From NCBI GenBank assembly GCA_964552655.1, contig CAZKHG010000002.1:1-64000 (forward strand): 64,000 nucleotides of DNA. Direction: 5' to 3'. This stretch comes from CAZKHG01 sp964552655 (GTDB lineage Bacteria > Bacteroidota > Bacteroidia > Bacteroidales > Tenuifilaceae). Made by a program: the position numbers and the translations under genes. Under the pieces are notes generated by a model, which saw only the letters and a list, made by a program, of their open reading frames with translations, ran no database searches and had not been told where the DNA came from. Numbering within the stretch: position 1 is the first letter of the stretch; each line of letters opens with the position of its first letter. Below are positions 36,618 to 45,787 of the stretch, one piece after another.

Positions 36618-37112
36618 ATGTCGGAGAATTATCAGGTTGATGCTATTGATCAAAAAATTCTATCCTTTCTGGTAAAGAATGCGCGGATGCCGTTTCTTGA
36701 AATCGCCAGAGCTTGTGGTATATCTGGGGCTGCTATTCACCAGCGGGTAAAAAAAATGGAGGAAGCCGGGATTATCGCTGGCTCACAAATGATCGTCAAA
36801 CCAAAAGCACTTGGATTTGGTGTTTGTGCTTTTGTTGGCGTTCAGTTTACCTCCACCAACCAGTATCACGGGGTTATTGAAGCGTTAAAACTAATGCCAG
36901 AGGTTGTTGAATGCCATTTTATTACTGGCAATTATGCGCTACTTTTAAAAATTTTCTGTCGGGATAATGAACACCTGATGGAAGTTTTGGTAACAACTAT
37001 CCAAAACATACCGGGTATTGCCAATACAGAAACATTCATATCGCTCGATCAGGCTTTTGAGCGTCAGGTATATGTTAAAGATAAGAGCGTAATCAGGGGC
37101 AGGAAGAAATAA
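36618..37112 (+). CDS. Lrp/AsnC family transcriptional regulator
   Basis: This 164-residue amino-acid-responsive regulator has an N-terminal winged helix-turn-helix (ILSFLVKNARMPFLEIARACGISGAAIHQRVKKMEEAGII, about 13-51) and a C-terminal RAM domain (about 70-145, FGVCAFVGVQFTSTNQ...ALLLKIFCRDNEHLMEVL), which usually binds an amino acid and sets octamer state. It lies on the same strand, 165 bases after the second ligase, and may control the kamA/ligase locus in response to an amino acid such as lysine; that is inferred from proximity. The gene ends 14 bases from the convergent TPR kinase. Confidence 0.9.
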   Translation: MSENYQVDAIDQKILSFLVKNARMPFLEIARACGISGAAIHQRVKKMEEAGIIAGSQMIVKPKALGFGVCAFVGVQFTSTNQYHGVIEALKLMPEVVECHFITGNYALLLKIFCRDNEHLMEVLVTTIQNIPGIANTETFISLDQAFERQVYVKDKSVIRGRKK

Positions 37113-37126
37113 TAGGATGATAACTA

Positions 37127-39688
37127 TCAAATGTAGGTCGAAATTTTAAACAGCAACTCCTCTTTTTTTATTGGTTTTGTAAGATAATCGTTGCATCCTG
37201 CATGATAGCTCTTCTCTACTTCATTGTCAAAGGCAAATGCAGTTTGTACTATTATTGGTACACTTGAACTTAATTCCCTTATACTCTTTATGGCCTGAAT
37301 ACCGTTTAATTCAGGCATCTGTATATCCATTAGTATAAGATCAATTTTCGGTGTTGATGAAAATATATCAATGGCTTCTTTTCCGCTTTTAGCCCATAAA
37401 ACATCAGCGTTGGTTTTAGAAAGATATACTTTTAGCAGCTGAAAGTTGGAGGCAACATCTTCTGCAATAAGAATTGTTTTGTTGTTGAATTTAAACTCAT
37501 TCGACTTGTCTTTTGAGGAAGAAGCGGAGTTATTCTGAGAGGTGCCTATGTTGATTATGGGCAAAGTAAAATAAAAGGTAGATCCAAGCCCTACAGAAGA
37601 GTCAAGCCAGATTTTACCCTTCATAATTTCTACAAGTTCCTTACATATAGCGAGCCCTAGTCCGGTTCCTGAGTAGAGCTGAGTTTCGTTTCTGTTGAAC
37701 TTGTTAAAACGGTCGAAAATGGCATTGTGCAGATTTTCCGGGATACCTACACCTGTATCTTTTACATAGAAAAGAATGTTATCCGGGTCATTAAGCCTAA
37801 ACCCAACCATAACAGACCCTTTATCAGTAAACTTAATAGCATTCGATATCAAGTTGGAAAGAATTTGTCTGATCCTGTTTTTATCGGATGAGATCAAGAG
37901 GTTAGAGCAGGCCAAATCGTAATCAACACCAATTTCAAGATGGGCTTTGCCCATTTCTACTTTTTGCATTTCGTAGAAATACCTGATTTCTTGAATAAGA
38001 TCAGCTGGCGATAGCATGGTGTTAATTATTTTAAGCTGATCGGATTCAATCATCGAGATATCAAGGATATCATTGATCAGGTTCATCAGTACTTCGCCGT
38101 TTGATCGTATGAGTTTTATAAACTCTTTTTTATCTGATTCAGTTGAATTGGGGTCGAGTAAAAGGTTAGAAAAACCTAGAATGGCGTTCATTGGAGTTCT
38201 GATTTCATGCGACATATTGGCCAAAAATGCTGTTTTCAGCATATCTGACTCTTCGGCTTTATCCTTGGCCATCCGGAGTTCTTTTGTCCGGTTATCTACC
38301 AGCGATTCCAAATGTTGATGGTACTTATGAAGTTCCTCCTCTAAACGTTTTCGTTCATTTATTTCGTCAACCAATTTTAGGTTAATCCTGTTTTTATACC
38401 TCATCCGGTTGTAAATGAAGAACGAATAGGAAATTAACAGAATGGCTGCGGTAATCAGAAAAGCCACCCAGAAAATAAGTTTTTTCTTTTGTGCCTCCCT
38501 GAGTTCCTGATCTACCGATAGTAGTTGTATCTGTTTCTCTTTTGCATTCAGCTGATATTTTGCATTCAGCTCCATTAGCAACTGTCTTCGTTCTTGACTA
38601 AAAACGGAATCCTGTAAAAATTTATGGTTTAGCAATGATTGATAAGCTTTGGGATAATTGTTTAACAGGGAGTAAAGTTCAGATTGTCCAAGGGCAATAA
38701 TACTTTGTAATGGTTTTAGATTTAACCTGACAGCTATTTCCCATGCATTTTTATAGGATTGTTCTGAATTTTGATATTGTTTTAAATTAAGGTATGACTT
38801 TCCAAGGTATTGATATGAGTTTGAAACACCTTCCATAAAACCCACATCCTGATAAAAATTATTAGCCTGTTTGAAATAGTCGATAGCCATTACGTAATCC
38901 TGTTGTTTCAGATAAATTGTTCCTATGTTTAAAAGGGTGTTCGCAATGCCCAGCTTGTTGTCCGATTTATATTTTATTTCTAATGACTTTTTGAGGAATT
39001 CCAAGGCTTTTTCGTATTCACCGTTCTCGCTAAAAATCCTTCCCATATTGTTATATGCCTTAGAAACGCCAACCCGATTGTTATTTTCAAGAGAAATATT
39101 TAGGCTTTTTTGGTAAAAGTCAAGGGCAATCGCATTTTCGCCAAATTCAAAATAGATATTCCCAATCTCCCGAACCAAATCGGCCAGTTTCCAGGGGTTA
39201 TTGTATTTTCCCATCAACCGGAACGCATTCTGGGAGTAGTGCAATGCTTTCTTAAAATCACCTAGTTTCGTGTATATCAGGCTGTAATTTTGGAAGATAT
39301 CAACAAAATAAATGCTGTCATTTAATGTATTTGCAATCACGGTGGCTTGATCTAAATTTTGAAAAGCCCTTGAATAGTCACCCTTGATATAAAAGGTTTT
39401 ACCAATAATTATCAGGGCTTCAACCTGTGCATTTTTCTCATGCAGTTTAAACGCCAGCGATTCGGCCATTTTTGCAAACTCGCCAGCTTCAGCGGGGTTA
39501 ATGCTGATCAGTTCTTTTGACGATCGGAGCAAGATGTTTATTTGTGCTGTGTCAGAAAGTTGTGGAAGTAACTTTTTAATACTGTCGGGATTGATAAACG
39601 GGCGTGCATAGATTTGAACAACAATATGAAAAAGGAATATTGTTGGCATTAAGAGTTTAGTTGTATTTTTAATCCTAATCCGCCACAT
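37127..39688 (-). CDS. TPR-containing hybrid histidine kinase
   Basis: This 853-residue membrane kinase has a signal/anchor segment (about 10-28), tetratricopeptide repeats in the extracytoplasmic part (about 60-370), one transmembrane helix (about 403-425) and a coiled coil. HisKA follows with phospho-acceptor His494 (SHEIRTPMNA), then an HATPase (N box NLISNAIKFTD, G boxes DTGVGIP and GTGLGLAICK) and a C-terminal receiver with Asp788 (LMDIQMPELNG). It is close in plan to the TPR protein at 11790-13079, which lacks the kinase part, and its receiver is similar to that of the kinase at 4937. No HPt or output regulator is next to it. Confidence 0.92.
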   Translation of the reverse strand: MWRIRIKNTTKLLMPTIFLFHIVVQIYARPFINPDSIKKLLPQLSDTAQINILLRSSKELISINPAEAGEFAKMAESLAFKLHEKNAQVEALIIIGKTFYIKGDYSRAFQNLDQATVIANTLNDSIYFVDIFQNYSLIYTKLGDFKKALHYSQNAFRLMGKYNNPWKLADLVREIGNIYFEFGENAIALDFYQKSLNISLENNNRVGVSKAYNNMGRIFSENGEYEKALEFLKKSLEIKYKSDNKLGIANTLLNIGTIYLKQQDYVMAIDYFKQANNFYQDVGFMEGVSNSYQYLGKSYLNLKQYQNSEQSYKNAWEIAVRLNLKPLQSIIALGQSELYSLLNNYPKAYQSLLNHKFLQDSVFSQERRQLLMELNAKYQLNAKEKQIQLLSVDQELREAQKKKLIFWVAFLITAAILLISYSFFIYNRMRYKNRINLKLVDEINERKRLEEELHKYHQHLESLVDNRTKELRMAKDKAEESDMLKTAFLANMSHEIRTPMNAILGFSNLLLDPNSTESDKKEFIKLIRSNGEVLMNLINDILDISMIESDQLKIINTMLSPADLIQEIRYFYEMQKVEMGKAHLEIGVDYDLACSNLLISSDKNRIRQILSNLISNAIKFTDKGSVMVGFRLNDPDNILFYVKDTGVGIPENLHNAIFDRFNKFNRNETQLYSGTGLGLAICKELVEIMKGKIWLDSSVGLGSTFYFTLPIINIGTSQNNSASSSKDKSNEFKFNNKTILIAEDVASNFQLLKVYLSKTNADVLWAKSGKEAIDIFSSTPKIDLILMDIQMPELNGIQAIKSIRELSSSVPIIVQTAFAFDNEVEKSYHAGCNDYLTKPIKKEELLFKISTYI

Positions 39689-39824
39689 CTCTCAAAGTCT
39701 AAACCCCTGTAATATAAGTAAGATAGAACAGAATTACAATGGTTTAAACAATTATAGATTTAATCTGTTCGGAGTATTTTATTAAGAGGTCAAAGTTGTG
39801 TATTAACCCCCCGAAAAAAGAGAT

Positions 39825-39852
39825 AAAAAAATGCCTTCGTTTGGAAGGCATT
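39825..39852 (-). terminator. Intrinsic terminator after the small acidic protein gene
   Basis: On the minus strand: AATGCCTTC/GAAGGCATT stem with a five-base loop, then a T run. It supports the reality of the short gene just upstream of it. Confidence 0.85.
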
Positions 39853-39885
39853 ATTCAAGTATCTTAACTTGAGTGATTGGCTTAG

Positions 39886-40107
39886 CTAGTAATCGTCTTC
39901 TTCTTCATCATCAAGATAATCTTCTTCATTTAAAAGTTCATCGTTGTAATTGAGATCCAGGTCTTCGAGTTCATCAATCTCTTCGAATAGTGAGCGCTTT
40001 TGGTTTTTCTCTTTTTTTACCGGCTTTAGCTTACGGCCAGGCTTAAGTTCATCAGAATCGTAAATAATACCCTTTACGGATTTCCGAAGCTCTTTCTTTT
40101 TGTTCAT
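39886..40107 (-). CDS. Small strongly acidic protein of unknown function
   Basis: This 73-residue protein has a basic N-terminal half (KKKELRKSVKG, RKLKPVKKEKNQKR) and a strongly acidic C-terminal half (DELEDLDLNYNDELLNEEDYLDDEEEDD). No signal peptide, membrane segment or known domain is seen. The charged, low-complexity layout suggests a disordered protein that could bind nucleic acid or a basic partner through either end. A clean terminator follows it, which supports expression. The alternative is a chance ORF, which is less likely given the terminator and ATG start. Confidence 0.62.
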   Translation of the reverse strand: MNKKKELRKSVKGIIYDSDELKPGRKLKPVKKEKNQKRSLFEEIDELEDLDLNYNDELLNEEDYLDDEEEDDY

Positions 40108-40380
40108 CTCTGGGAAAATTAGAAATAGAGTTTTTAAAAGTTTAATTTGGGTTTTTTAAACTGATTTGTATAATAAAATTAAGCGTAATGCAAGTTTAGC
40201 TATTTTTTTTATGCTATGAAAAACTGAAAACGATTTTTTTAAAATGCCACTCTCAAAATAAAAATATTTAGAAGTCTAAATCAATAGATAGCAGGTATTT
40301 TTTGATTGATGAAGGGATTTAATTGGTTGAATTAGCTGCCAGAGGTGATTTGGGCAGGGTTAAAATAGCTGACTATTTTT

Positions 40381-40388
40381 TACATTTG
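40381..40388 (+). promoter_or_regulatory. Possible -7 element (TACATTTG) for the AEC carrier gene
   Basis: TACATTTG fits TAnnTTTG and lies 20 bases before the ATG. The closest TTTG upstream (40349-40352) is 28 bases away, too far for a standard promoter. The rest of the 300-base gap (40108-40407) shows no gene. Confidence 0.35.
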
Positions 40389-40407
40389 TGATTTTTAATC
40401 AGGAATT

Positions 40408-41364
40408 ATGGCTACCGGGATAATTATTAATCAGCTTTTGATATTTGGAATTCTTTTTCTGGTTGGGGTTATTGCCTCTAAGGCAAAACTAATTACTAGC
40501 GAAGCAAAAGACATCTTAGCGCGCATTATTATTGACATCACCCTCCCTTTTCTGATCCTTTCGACCTTTTCAAGCCTGGAGTTTAATATCAGTCTTTTTA
40601 AAAATGGTGTTTTTGTATTCGTTTTAACGTTTGTAAATCTTTTTGTCCTTTTTTCAATCGGATCCCTGTCCTCGCATCTTCAAGGGTTAAAACAAAGGCA
40701 ATCAACAGTTCATACGCTTCATACCATGCTTGGGAATATTGTTTTTCTTGGATTCCCTTTGTTTGATGCGCTCTTTCCTGGGGGAATTGGGGTTTACTAT
40801 GCTGCGGTATACCAGCTGGCTTCAAATTCAGTTACTTTTACTTACGGGATTTACAGGCTAAGCGCAGGAACTCAGAAATCAGGTTGGAAAAGCCTTATCA
40901 ATGTTAATACCGGTGCATTATTTTTAGGTATCGTTATTTTGGTAGCAGGGATAAAATTACCCAAACCGATGCTCGATGCTTTTACAGGGTTGGGTAAATG
41001 CACCAGTCCACTTTCGATGGTTTATATCGGAGCCCTTTTGGCTGGCCTAAACATCCGAAATGCAATAAATAAGGTGAGCGTTTATGTAGTCAGCTTTAAT
41101 AAGCTGATTTTTGCGCCCATCCTTTTGGGGTTGATGTATGCCTTTTTAATAAAACTTATTGGATTTGAAGTATCGCGCGAAGCATTTTTTGTATTGGTGA
41201 TGCAGGCAGGAATGCCCTGCCAAACCATAGTTGTTGTTATGTCGCGGCGATATGGTGGGGACTATGAGCTTGCTGCCAGCAACCTTTTTATTACCACATT
41301 ATTCAGCGTGCTAACCCTTCCTCTTTTATATATAGCCCTGGATAAAATCTGGGTTTTGTATTAA
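40408..41364 (+). CDS. AEC (auxin efflux carrier) family transporter
   Basis: This 318-residue inner-membrane carrier has about ten hydrophobic helices in two halves, with the loop LGKCTSPLSMVYIGALLAG in the middle typical of the AEC family (the Pro-Leu-Ser region near the crossing helix). Family members export small organic anions or amino-acid-like compounds; the substrate here is unknown. It is a monocistronic gene, divergent from the small acidic protein. Confidence 0.88.
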   Translation: MATGIIINQLLIFGILFLVGVIASKAKLITSEAKDILARIIIDITLPFLILSTFSSLEFNISLFKNGVFVFVLTFVNLFVLFSIGSLSSHLQGLKQRQSTVHTLHTMLGNIVFLGFPLFDALFPGGIGVYYAAVYQLASNSVTFTYGIYRLSAGTQKSGWKSLINVNTGALFLGIVILVAGIKLPKPMLDAFTGLGKCTSPLSMVYIGALLAGLNIRNAINKVSVYVVSFNKLIFAPILLGLMYAFLIKLIGFEVSREAFFVLVMQAGMPCQTIVVVMSRRYGGDYELAASNLFITTLFSVLTLPLLYIALDKIWVLY

Positions 41365-41366
41365 AT

Positions 41367-41388
41367 AAAAAGCCCGATATAATCGGGC
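41367..41388 (-). terminator. Intrinsic terminator between AEC and YceI genes
   Basis: GCCCGAT/ATCGGGC stem with an ATA loop. The T run lies on the minus strand, so it terminates the YceI gene; it may also slow + strand transcription. Confidence 0.78.
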
Positions 41389-41419
41389 CATCAGAAAACT
41401 CATTCAATCACCACAATGT

Positions 41420-41989
41420 TTATCTGGTTACAATGTTTACCTCAAGTGTAAAATTATCATAAATAGCCTTATCCCCAAGGTTGTCAAAAAACTTTCCAGA
41501 ACCATAGCGAACATCATACAGCGTTCTATCAACAGTTATTAAAGCGGTGTAGGTATTATCCTTTCTAACAACTTTAAATGCCAGCGGGTTTGTTTTTCCC
41601 TTGATAGTAAGCTTTGCCTTAACATCACTTTCATTATTTTTAAATGGAGTGCTTTCTGTTATTTCTAAAGTTGCCAAAGGAAACTTATCCACCCCAAAAA
41701 AGTCATCAGATTTTAAATGTCCTACAAGTTTACCATTCCATTCAGGACTGGTAAGATCGGTGTTGGTTATTGTTGTCATATCAATATTGAAAGTACCGGA
41801 AGTAATTTTATTATCCTTGATGGTAAAATCCCCATCTTTTAGTTTAATAAAACCAGAGTGTTCCCCGGTAACCTTCTTGCCATTCCATTTTAAGGTCGAT
41901 TTCTCGGTATCAACCTTGAGATCCTGAGCGCTACCTGCCAACCAGAGTATGCTCAGGCCAAGTAATAATGCAGATTTAAGTGTTCTCAT
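41420..41989 (-). CDS. YceI family periplasmic lipid-binding-like protein
   Basis: This 189-residue exported protein has a signal peptide (about 1-22, ending GSAQ) and the YceI lipocalin-like barrel (about 24-189). Typical segments are LKVDTEKSTLKWNGKKVTGEHSGF, SGTFNIDMTTITNTDL, LVGHLKSDDFFGVDKFPLATLEI and VDRTLYDVRYGSG. YceI proteins bind polyisoprenoids or other amphiphiles; its role in the cell is not settled. It has its own promoter and a terminator. Confidence 0.92.
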   Translation of the reverse strand: MRTLKSALLLGLSILWLAGSAQDLKVDTEKSTLKWNGKKVTGEHSGFIKLKDGDFTIKDNKITSGTFNIDMTTITNTDLTSPEWNGKLVGHLKSDDFFGVDKFPLATLEITESTPFKNNESDVKAKLTIKGKTNPLAFKVVRKDNTYTALITVDRTLYDVRYGSGKFFDNLGDKAIYDNFTLEVNIVTR

Positions 41990-42043
41990 ATTTGTTTGTT
42001 TTTATTGGTAATCTGTTTTAAATAAATTGTACACCATTACAAA

Positions 42044-42075
42044 CAAAAATATTGAACAAAGGTTTAACAGAACAA
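42044..42075 (-). promoter_or_regulatory. Promoter of the YceI gene
   Basis: On the minus strand: TTG (42075-42073), 21 bp, TATTTTTG (42051-42044), fitting the Bacteroidota consensus. The gene starts 54 bases downstream. Confidence 0.55.
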
Positions 42076-42146
42076 GGGAAATGACTGTAAAACAAACAAA
42101 TACAATGATTTACCTGTCGGATTTTGAAATTATTGATTAGTAAACA

Positions 42147-44921
42147 TTAATGCGCCTCAAGCCAATTAAACCCTACGCCCATATCAACCTCAATGGGAAC
42201 CGATAGGCTAACAGCCTCCTCCATTGATTTTTTTACCAGTTCCTTTATTTCCTCGAGTTCGCTTTTAACCACATCAAGCACCAATTCATCATGTACCTGA
42301 ATGATCATTCTCGATTGCAGGTTTCTTTTTGATATTTCACCATGAATTTTAATCATGGCAAGCTTGATAATATCTGCCGCTGAGCCTTGTATAGGTGCGT
42401 TAATCGCATTACGTTCTGCCAAACCACGAACGGTCCCATTATGAGAATTAATATCAGGCAGATATCTTTTTCTGCCTAAAAGGGTGACAACCCAACCTGT
42501 TTTCCTGGCATCGGCTATGCATTTATCCATATACTCTTTTACCCCGCCATAGGTGTTAAAATAGCCATCAATCAGCTCTTTTGCTTCGGTTCTTGAAATG
42601 CTTAACCGTTGTGATAGCCCAAAGGCTGAAATGCCGTAGATCATCCCAAAATTGGCCGTTTTTGCTTTGCTTCGCTGTTCTTTGGTTACCTCGCTAAGCG
42701 GAATTTTAAATATTTTGGAAGCAGTGGCTGCATGAATATCTTCACCGTTCTGAAAAGCGTCAATTAACAATTTATCCTGGCTCATGTGGGCCATCAGTCG
42801 GAGTTCAATCTGCGAGTAGTCGGCCGATAGTATCAGATGATTTTCAGAAGAGGGGATGAATGCTTTCCGGATTTCTCTTCCTTTTTCATCTCGAATTGGA
42901 ATATTTTGAAGGTTTGGGTTATTCGAGCTCAACCTACCGGTAGAGGCAACCGCCTGATTAAACGAAGTGTGAATTTTCCCGGTTTTCGGATTAATTAGCA
43001 TCGGAAGCGCTTCAATATACGTTGAAAGCAGTTTCTTGAGCGACCTGAACTCAAGAATTTTATCAATTATTGGGTGTTTATCTCTGTACTTCAGCAGCTC
43101 TTCCTCGCTGGTTGAGTACTGTTTAGTTTTGGTAAGTTTGATGTCAGATGAAATTTTTAGCCGCTCAAAAAGCACTTCTCCAAGCTGCCTGGGAGATGAA
43201 ATATTCAGGTTAGGTAATCCGGCAATGATTTTTATCTCCTCATCAAGTTTAATTAAATCCTGATTTAAAATTTTTGCGTAATCTGCAAGGGCTTTGGTAT
43301 CAATACACACGCCGGTTCTTTCCATTTCTGCTAGAACTGTTATAAGTGGCGCCTCAATTGTTTCATAAACTGAAATTAGCTCCTCGGATTGCAGTTTTTT
43401 AAAAAGGACCCGTTTAAGTTGCAGTGCCAGATCGGCATCCTCTGCAGCATATACAGTAACTTTCTCAATTGGAACATACCGCATGTTGATCTGATTTGCC
43501 CCTTTTTTCCCAATCAGCTCCTCAATTTCGATTGGTTTGTAACCAAGCAGCTGCTCAGAAAGTATATTTAGGTTATGCCGTTGATCTGGTTCCAGGAGGT
43601 AATGCGCAAGCATTGTATCTAAAAGTTTACCCTGCAGGTTGATATCGTAGTTTCTCATAACCTGCAAATCAAACTTAATGTTTTGTCCAACTTTCGAAAT
43701 AGCGGGGTTTTCTAACAATGATTTGAATTCTGATACAAGAGCTTTGGCCTGAACCTTATCAGCCGGAACGGGAACATACCAGGCCTTGCGAAGGGAAGAA
43801 GAGAATGACATTCCAACGAGTTCAGCATTAATAATATCCAGCCCGGTTGTTTCAGTATCGAAGGCAAATTCATCAAGATCTGAGAGTTCTTTAATCAAAG
43901 CACTTCTCTTTGCTTCGGTATCGGCTGTAATGTATGTATATTCTATATCCTTAATAGTCAGATACTTTTCCTCAGTCTTTTCGGGCTGTACCGGCAAGGT
44001 ATCGAAGAGCGATCCCTGAATTGCCTTCTCTTTTTTAGACTCTGGTTCTTTCTCGGCGGAAAATTCCTTTAAAAGCGATCTGAACTCCAGCTCTTCCAGT
44101 AGTGTTCTGAATTCTTTGAGATTAGGCTCTTTCCGGTGAAGTGCATCTATATCTATGTTTAAATCAAGATCGGTTCTGATTTTTACTAAAACCCTGTTCA
44201 ATTTAAGCAATTCGTGGGCCGAATCAAGATTTTCTTTAAGCGCAGGGGTTAGCTTTTCTGTGTTTTTCAGGATATTTTCTATGTTACCATAGGTTGAAAC
44301 TAGTTTAGCAGCGGTTTTTTCCCCAACTTTATTCACCCCCTTGATGTTGTCAACCGCATCACCCCAAAGGGCCAAAATATCAATGAACTGCTCCGATGAT
44401 TCAATTTCATACCCTTTACAAAAATCCCCTTCAGTAACAAACTCCATATCATTTCCGGCCTTTCCGGGTTTAACAATTTTAATGTTTGGGGATAAGAGCT
44501 GGCCATAATCCTTATCCGGGGTCATCATAAATACTTCAAACCCTTGTTTTTCTGCTTGCTTTGCAGCTGAGCCAATCACATCATCCGCCTCGAATCCCTG
44601 AAGTTGAATCACTTTGATATTCATCGCATCAAGGAGTTCTTTTATTACAGGAACGGCTGAACGGATATCCTCAGGTGTTTCCTGTCGGTTGGCCTTGTAA
44701 TCGCTATAAATTTCTGTTCTGAAAGTTGGACCGGATAAATCAAACGCTACTGCTATATGTGTTGGATCAATTCGTTTAATGGCATCAAGCATTGTTTTAG
44801 TGAACCCAAATATTGCCGAGGTGTTCAACCCCTTACTGTTTTTCATCGGACGATTTATAAATGCAAAATATGCACGGTAAATAAGGGCATACGCATCGAA
44901 CAGGAGTAGTTTTTTTGACAT
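42147..44921 (-). CDS. polA: DNA polymerase I
   Basis: This 924-residue polymerase has three functional parts. The 5'-3' exonuclease (about 1-290) contains GFEADDVIGSA and ALWGDAVDNIKGVNKVGEKTAAKL. The 3'-5' proofreading domain (about 335-510) keeps ExoI FDTETTGLD, ExoII VGQNIKFDLQV and ExoIII YAAEDADLALQ, so it should be active. The polymerase (about 520-924) has motifs A LSADYSQIELR, B AKTANFGMIYGIS and C IQVHDELVLDV. It repairs gaps and removes Okazaki primers. The stop/start neighbourhood with queD upstream (10 bases) suggests a shared transcript. Confidence 0.97.
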   Translation of the reverse strand: MSKKLLLFDAYALIYRAYFAFINRPMKNSKGLNTSAIFGFTKTMLDAIKRIDPTHIAVAFDLSGPTFRTEIYSDYKANRQETPEDIRSAVPVIKELLDAMNIKVIQLQGFEADDVIGSAAKQAEKQGFEVFMMTPDKDYGQLLSPNIKIVKPGKAGNDMEFVTEGDFCKGYEIESSEQFIDILALWGDAVDNIKGVNKVGEKTAAKLVSTYGNIENILKNTEKLTPALKENLDSAHELLKLNRVLVKIRTDLDLNIDIDALHRKEPNLKEFRTLLEELEFRSLLKEFSAEKEPESKKEKAIQGSLFDTLPVQPEKTEEKYLTIKDIEYTYITADTEAKRSALIKELSDLDEFAFDTETTGLDIINAELVGMSFSSSLRKAWYVPVPADKVQAKALVSEFKSLLENPAISKVGQNIKFDLQVMRNYDINLQGKLLDTMLAHYLLEPDQRHNLNILSEQLLGYKPIEIEELIGKKGANQINMRYVPIEKVTVYAAEDADLALQLKRVLFKKLQSEELISVYETIEAPLITVLAEMERTGVCIDTKALADYAKILNQDLIKLDEEIKIIAGLPNLNISSPRQLGEVLFERLKISSDIKLTKTKQYSTSEEELLKYRDKHPIIDKILEFRSLKKLLSTYIEALPMLINPKTGKIHTSFNQAVASTGRLSSNNPNLQNIPIRDEKGREIRKAFIPSSENHLILSADYSQIELRLMAHMSQDKLLIDAFQNGEDIHAATASKIFKIPLSEVTKEQRSKAKTANFGMIYGISAFGLSQRLSISRTEAKELIDGYFNTYGGVKEYMDKCIADARKTGWVVTLLGRKRYLPDINSHNGTVRGLAERNAINAPIQGSAADIIKLAMIKIHGEISKRNLQSRMIIQVHDELVLDVVKSELEEIKELVKKSMEEAVSLSVPIEVDMGVGFNWLEAH

Positions 44922-44931
44922 GGGGGTTAAT

Positions 44932-45378
44932 TTAGCTGTTATCAGATGAGAACCATTCGGCGTATGAACTGGCTGTTTCGTGTAGTTTTAGGTGATGTAA
45001 TAAAACTCCCGCAGGTAGTTTTTCTTTGATAAGCCCGGCAAAATGGGCAATAAGATTTTCACAGGTGGGTTGAAAATCAAGCGCTTCAACCTTCCCAAAC
45101 AGCTCCCTGCACAGAGCAGAATAGTTTGATGTGTTGATATTTATTGCAATAGAATGGTCAAAGCGGTTAATAATTGTTTGATAAACAATTTTTTTGAGAT
45201 CTCCGAAATCCATTACCATGCCGTATTTTGTATTCGATATTTCGTTTATTGGTTGTCCGATAACCGTTACATAAAGGACGTATGAATGGCCGTGTACATT
45301 TTTACAAGGGCCATCATACCCCTCAAGAACATGGGCCATTTCAAAACGAAACTCTTTGGTTAACCTGATTTTTGCCAT
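44932..45378 (-). CDS. queD: 6-carboxytetrahydropterin synthase QueD (PTPS family)
   Basis: This 148-residue enzyme makes the queuosine/preQ0 precursor 6-carboxy-tetrahydropterin from dihydroneopterin triphosphate. The start is ATG 45376-45378: the family N-terminus MAKIRLTKEFRFEMAHVLEG begins there, and a TATCTTTG -7 element lies at 45400-45407, which would overlap an earlier start. Zinc His residues are in FEMAH and VHGHSY; the catalytic Cys lies in GPCKNVHGH. The Q-pathway partners (queC, queE) are not in the window. It lies upstream of polA on one strand. Confidence 0.9.
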   Translation of the reverse strand: MAKIRLTKEFRFEMAHVLEGYDGPCKNVHGHSYVLYVTVIGQPINEISNTKYGMVMDFGDLKKIVYQTIINRFDHSIAININTSNYSALCRELFGKVEALDFQPTCENLIAHFAGLIKEKLPAGVLLHHLKLHETASSYAEWFSSDNS

Positions 45379-45399
45379 GGGGATAAATTTGATTATAGG

Positions 45400-45407
45400 C
45401 AAAGATA
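45400..45407 (-). promoter_or_regulatory. Likely -7 element of the queD-polA unit
   Basis: TATCTTTG on the minus strand. The nearest TTG upstream is only 15 bases away (45425-45423), shorter than usual. Its position supports the later ATG for queD. Confidence 0.4.
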
Positions 45408-45433
45408 GCTACATAAATAATACAAGTAGAATT

Positions 45434-45461
45434 AAAAAAGGGAATCGAATTGTTGATTCCC
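45434..45461 (-). terminator. Intrinsic terminator of the ArsR gene
   Basis: On the minus strand: GGGAATC/GATTCCC stem with an eight-base loop, followed by a T run of six. Confidence 0.82.
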
Positions 45462-45490
45462 CTTAAAATATGCAGCAAAAAAAATTTTTA

Positions 45491-45787
45491 TTAAACCGTG
45501 CATTTACCAATACAGTCGAGAATTTTGCCAAGGTTATCATTTCTGAGAAAGTAGTAGGTGTTTTTTCCATCCCGCTTAGAGGAAAGAACCCCTTTATCCT
45601 TAAGAATGCCAAGGTGGTGAGAAGTGGTAGATTGTTCAATCTGGAGCTTTTCCTGTATTTCAGTAACAGTCATTCTGTTCCCTTCTTCAAGAAGATTTAG
45701 AATTGATATTCTCATTGGGTGGGCCAATGCTTTTAAGATGCTTGCCGCTTGTTCAAGCTGCATTACTTTTAATTCATTGATACTCAT
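45491..45787 (-). CDS. ArsR/SmtB-family winged-helix repressor
   Basis: This 98-residue repressor has helix-turn-helix VTEIQEKLQIEQSTTSHHLGILKDKGVLSSKRDGKNTYYFLR (about 40-82), preceded by LKALAHPMRISILNLLEEG. The DNA-binding helix contains SHHL rather than the CXC/CVC alpha-3 metal site of classical ArsR/CadC. Two Cys in the tail (DCIGKC) may sense metal or oxidant. No metal transporter gene is beside it. It has its own promoter-like -7 (TATATTTG at 45821-45814, minus strand) and a terminator. Confidence 0.9.
   Translation of the reverse strand: MSINELKVMQLEQAASILKALAHPMRISILNLLEEGNRMTVTEIQEKLQIEQSTTSHHLGILKDKGVLSSKRDGKNTYYFLRNDNLGKILDCIGKCTV

Noticed and set aside
45379..45420. preQ1 riboswitch upstream of queD
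   Set aside because: The leader from the -7 element to the ATG is too short (about 20 bases) and no pseudoknot-like sequence is visible.
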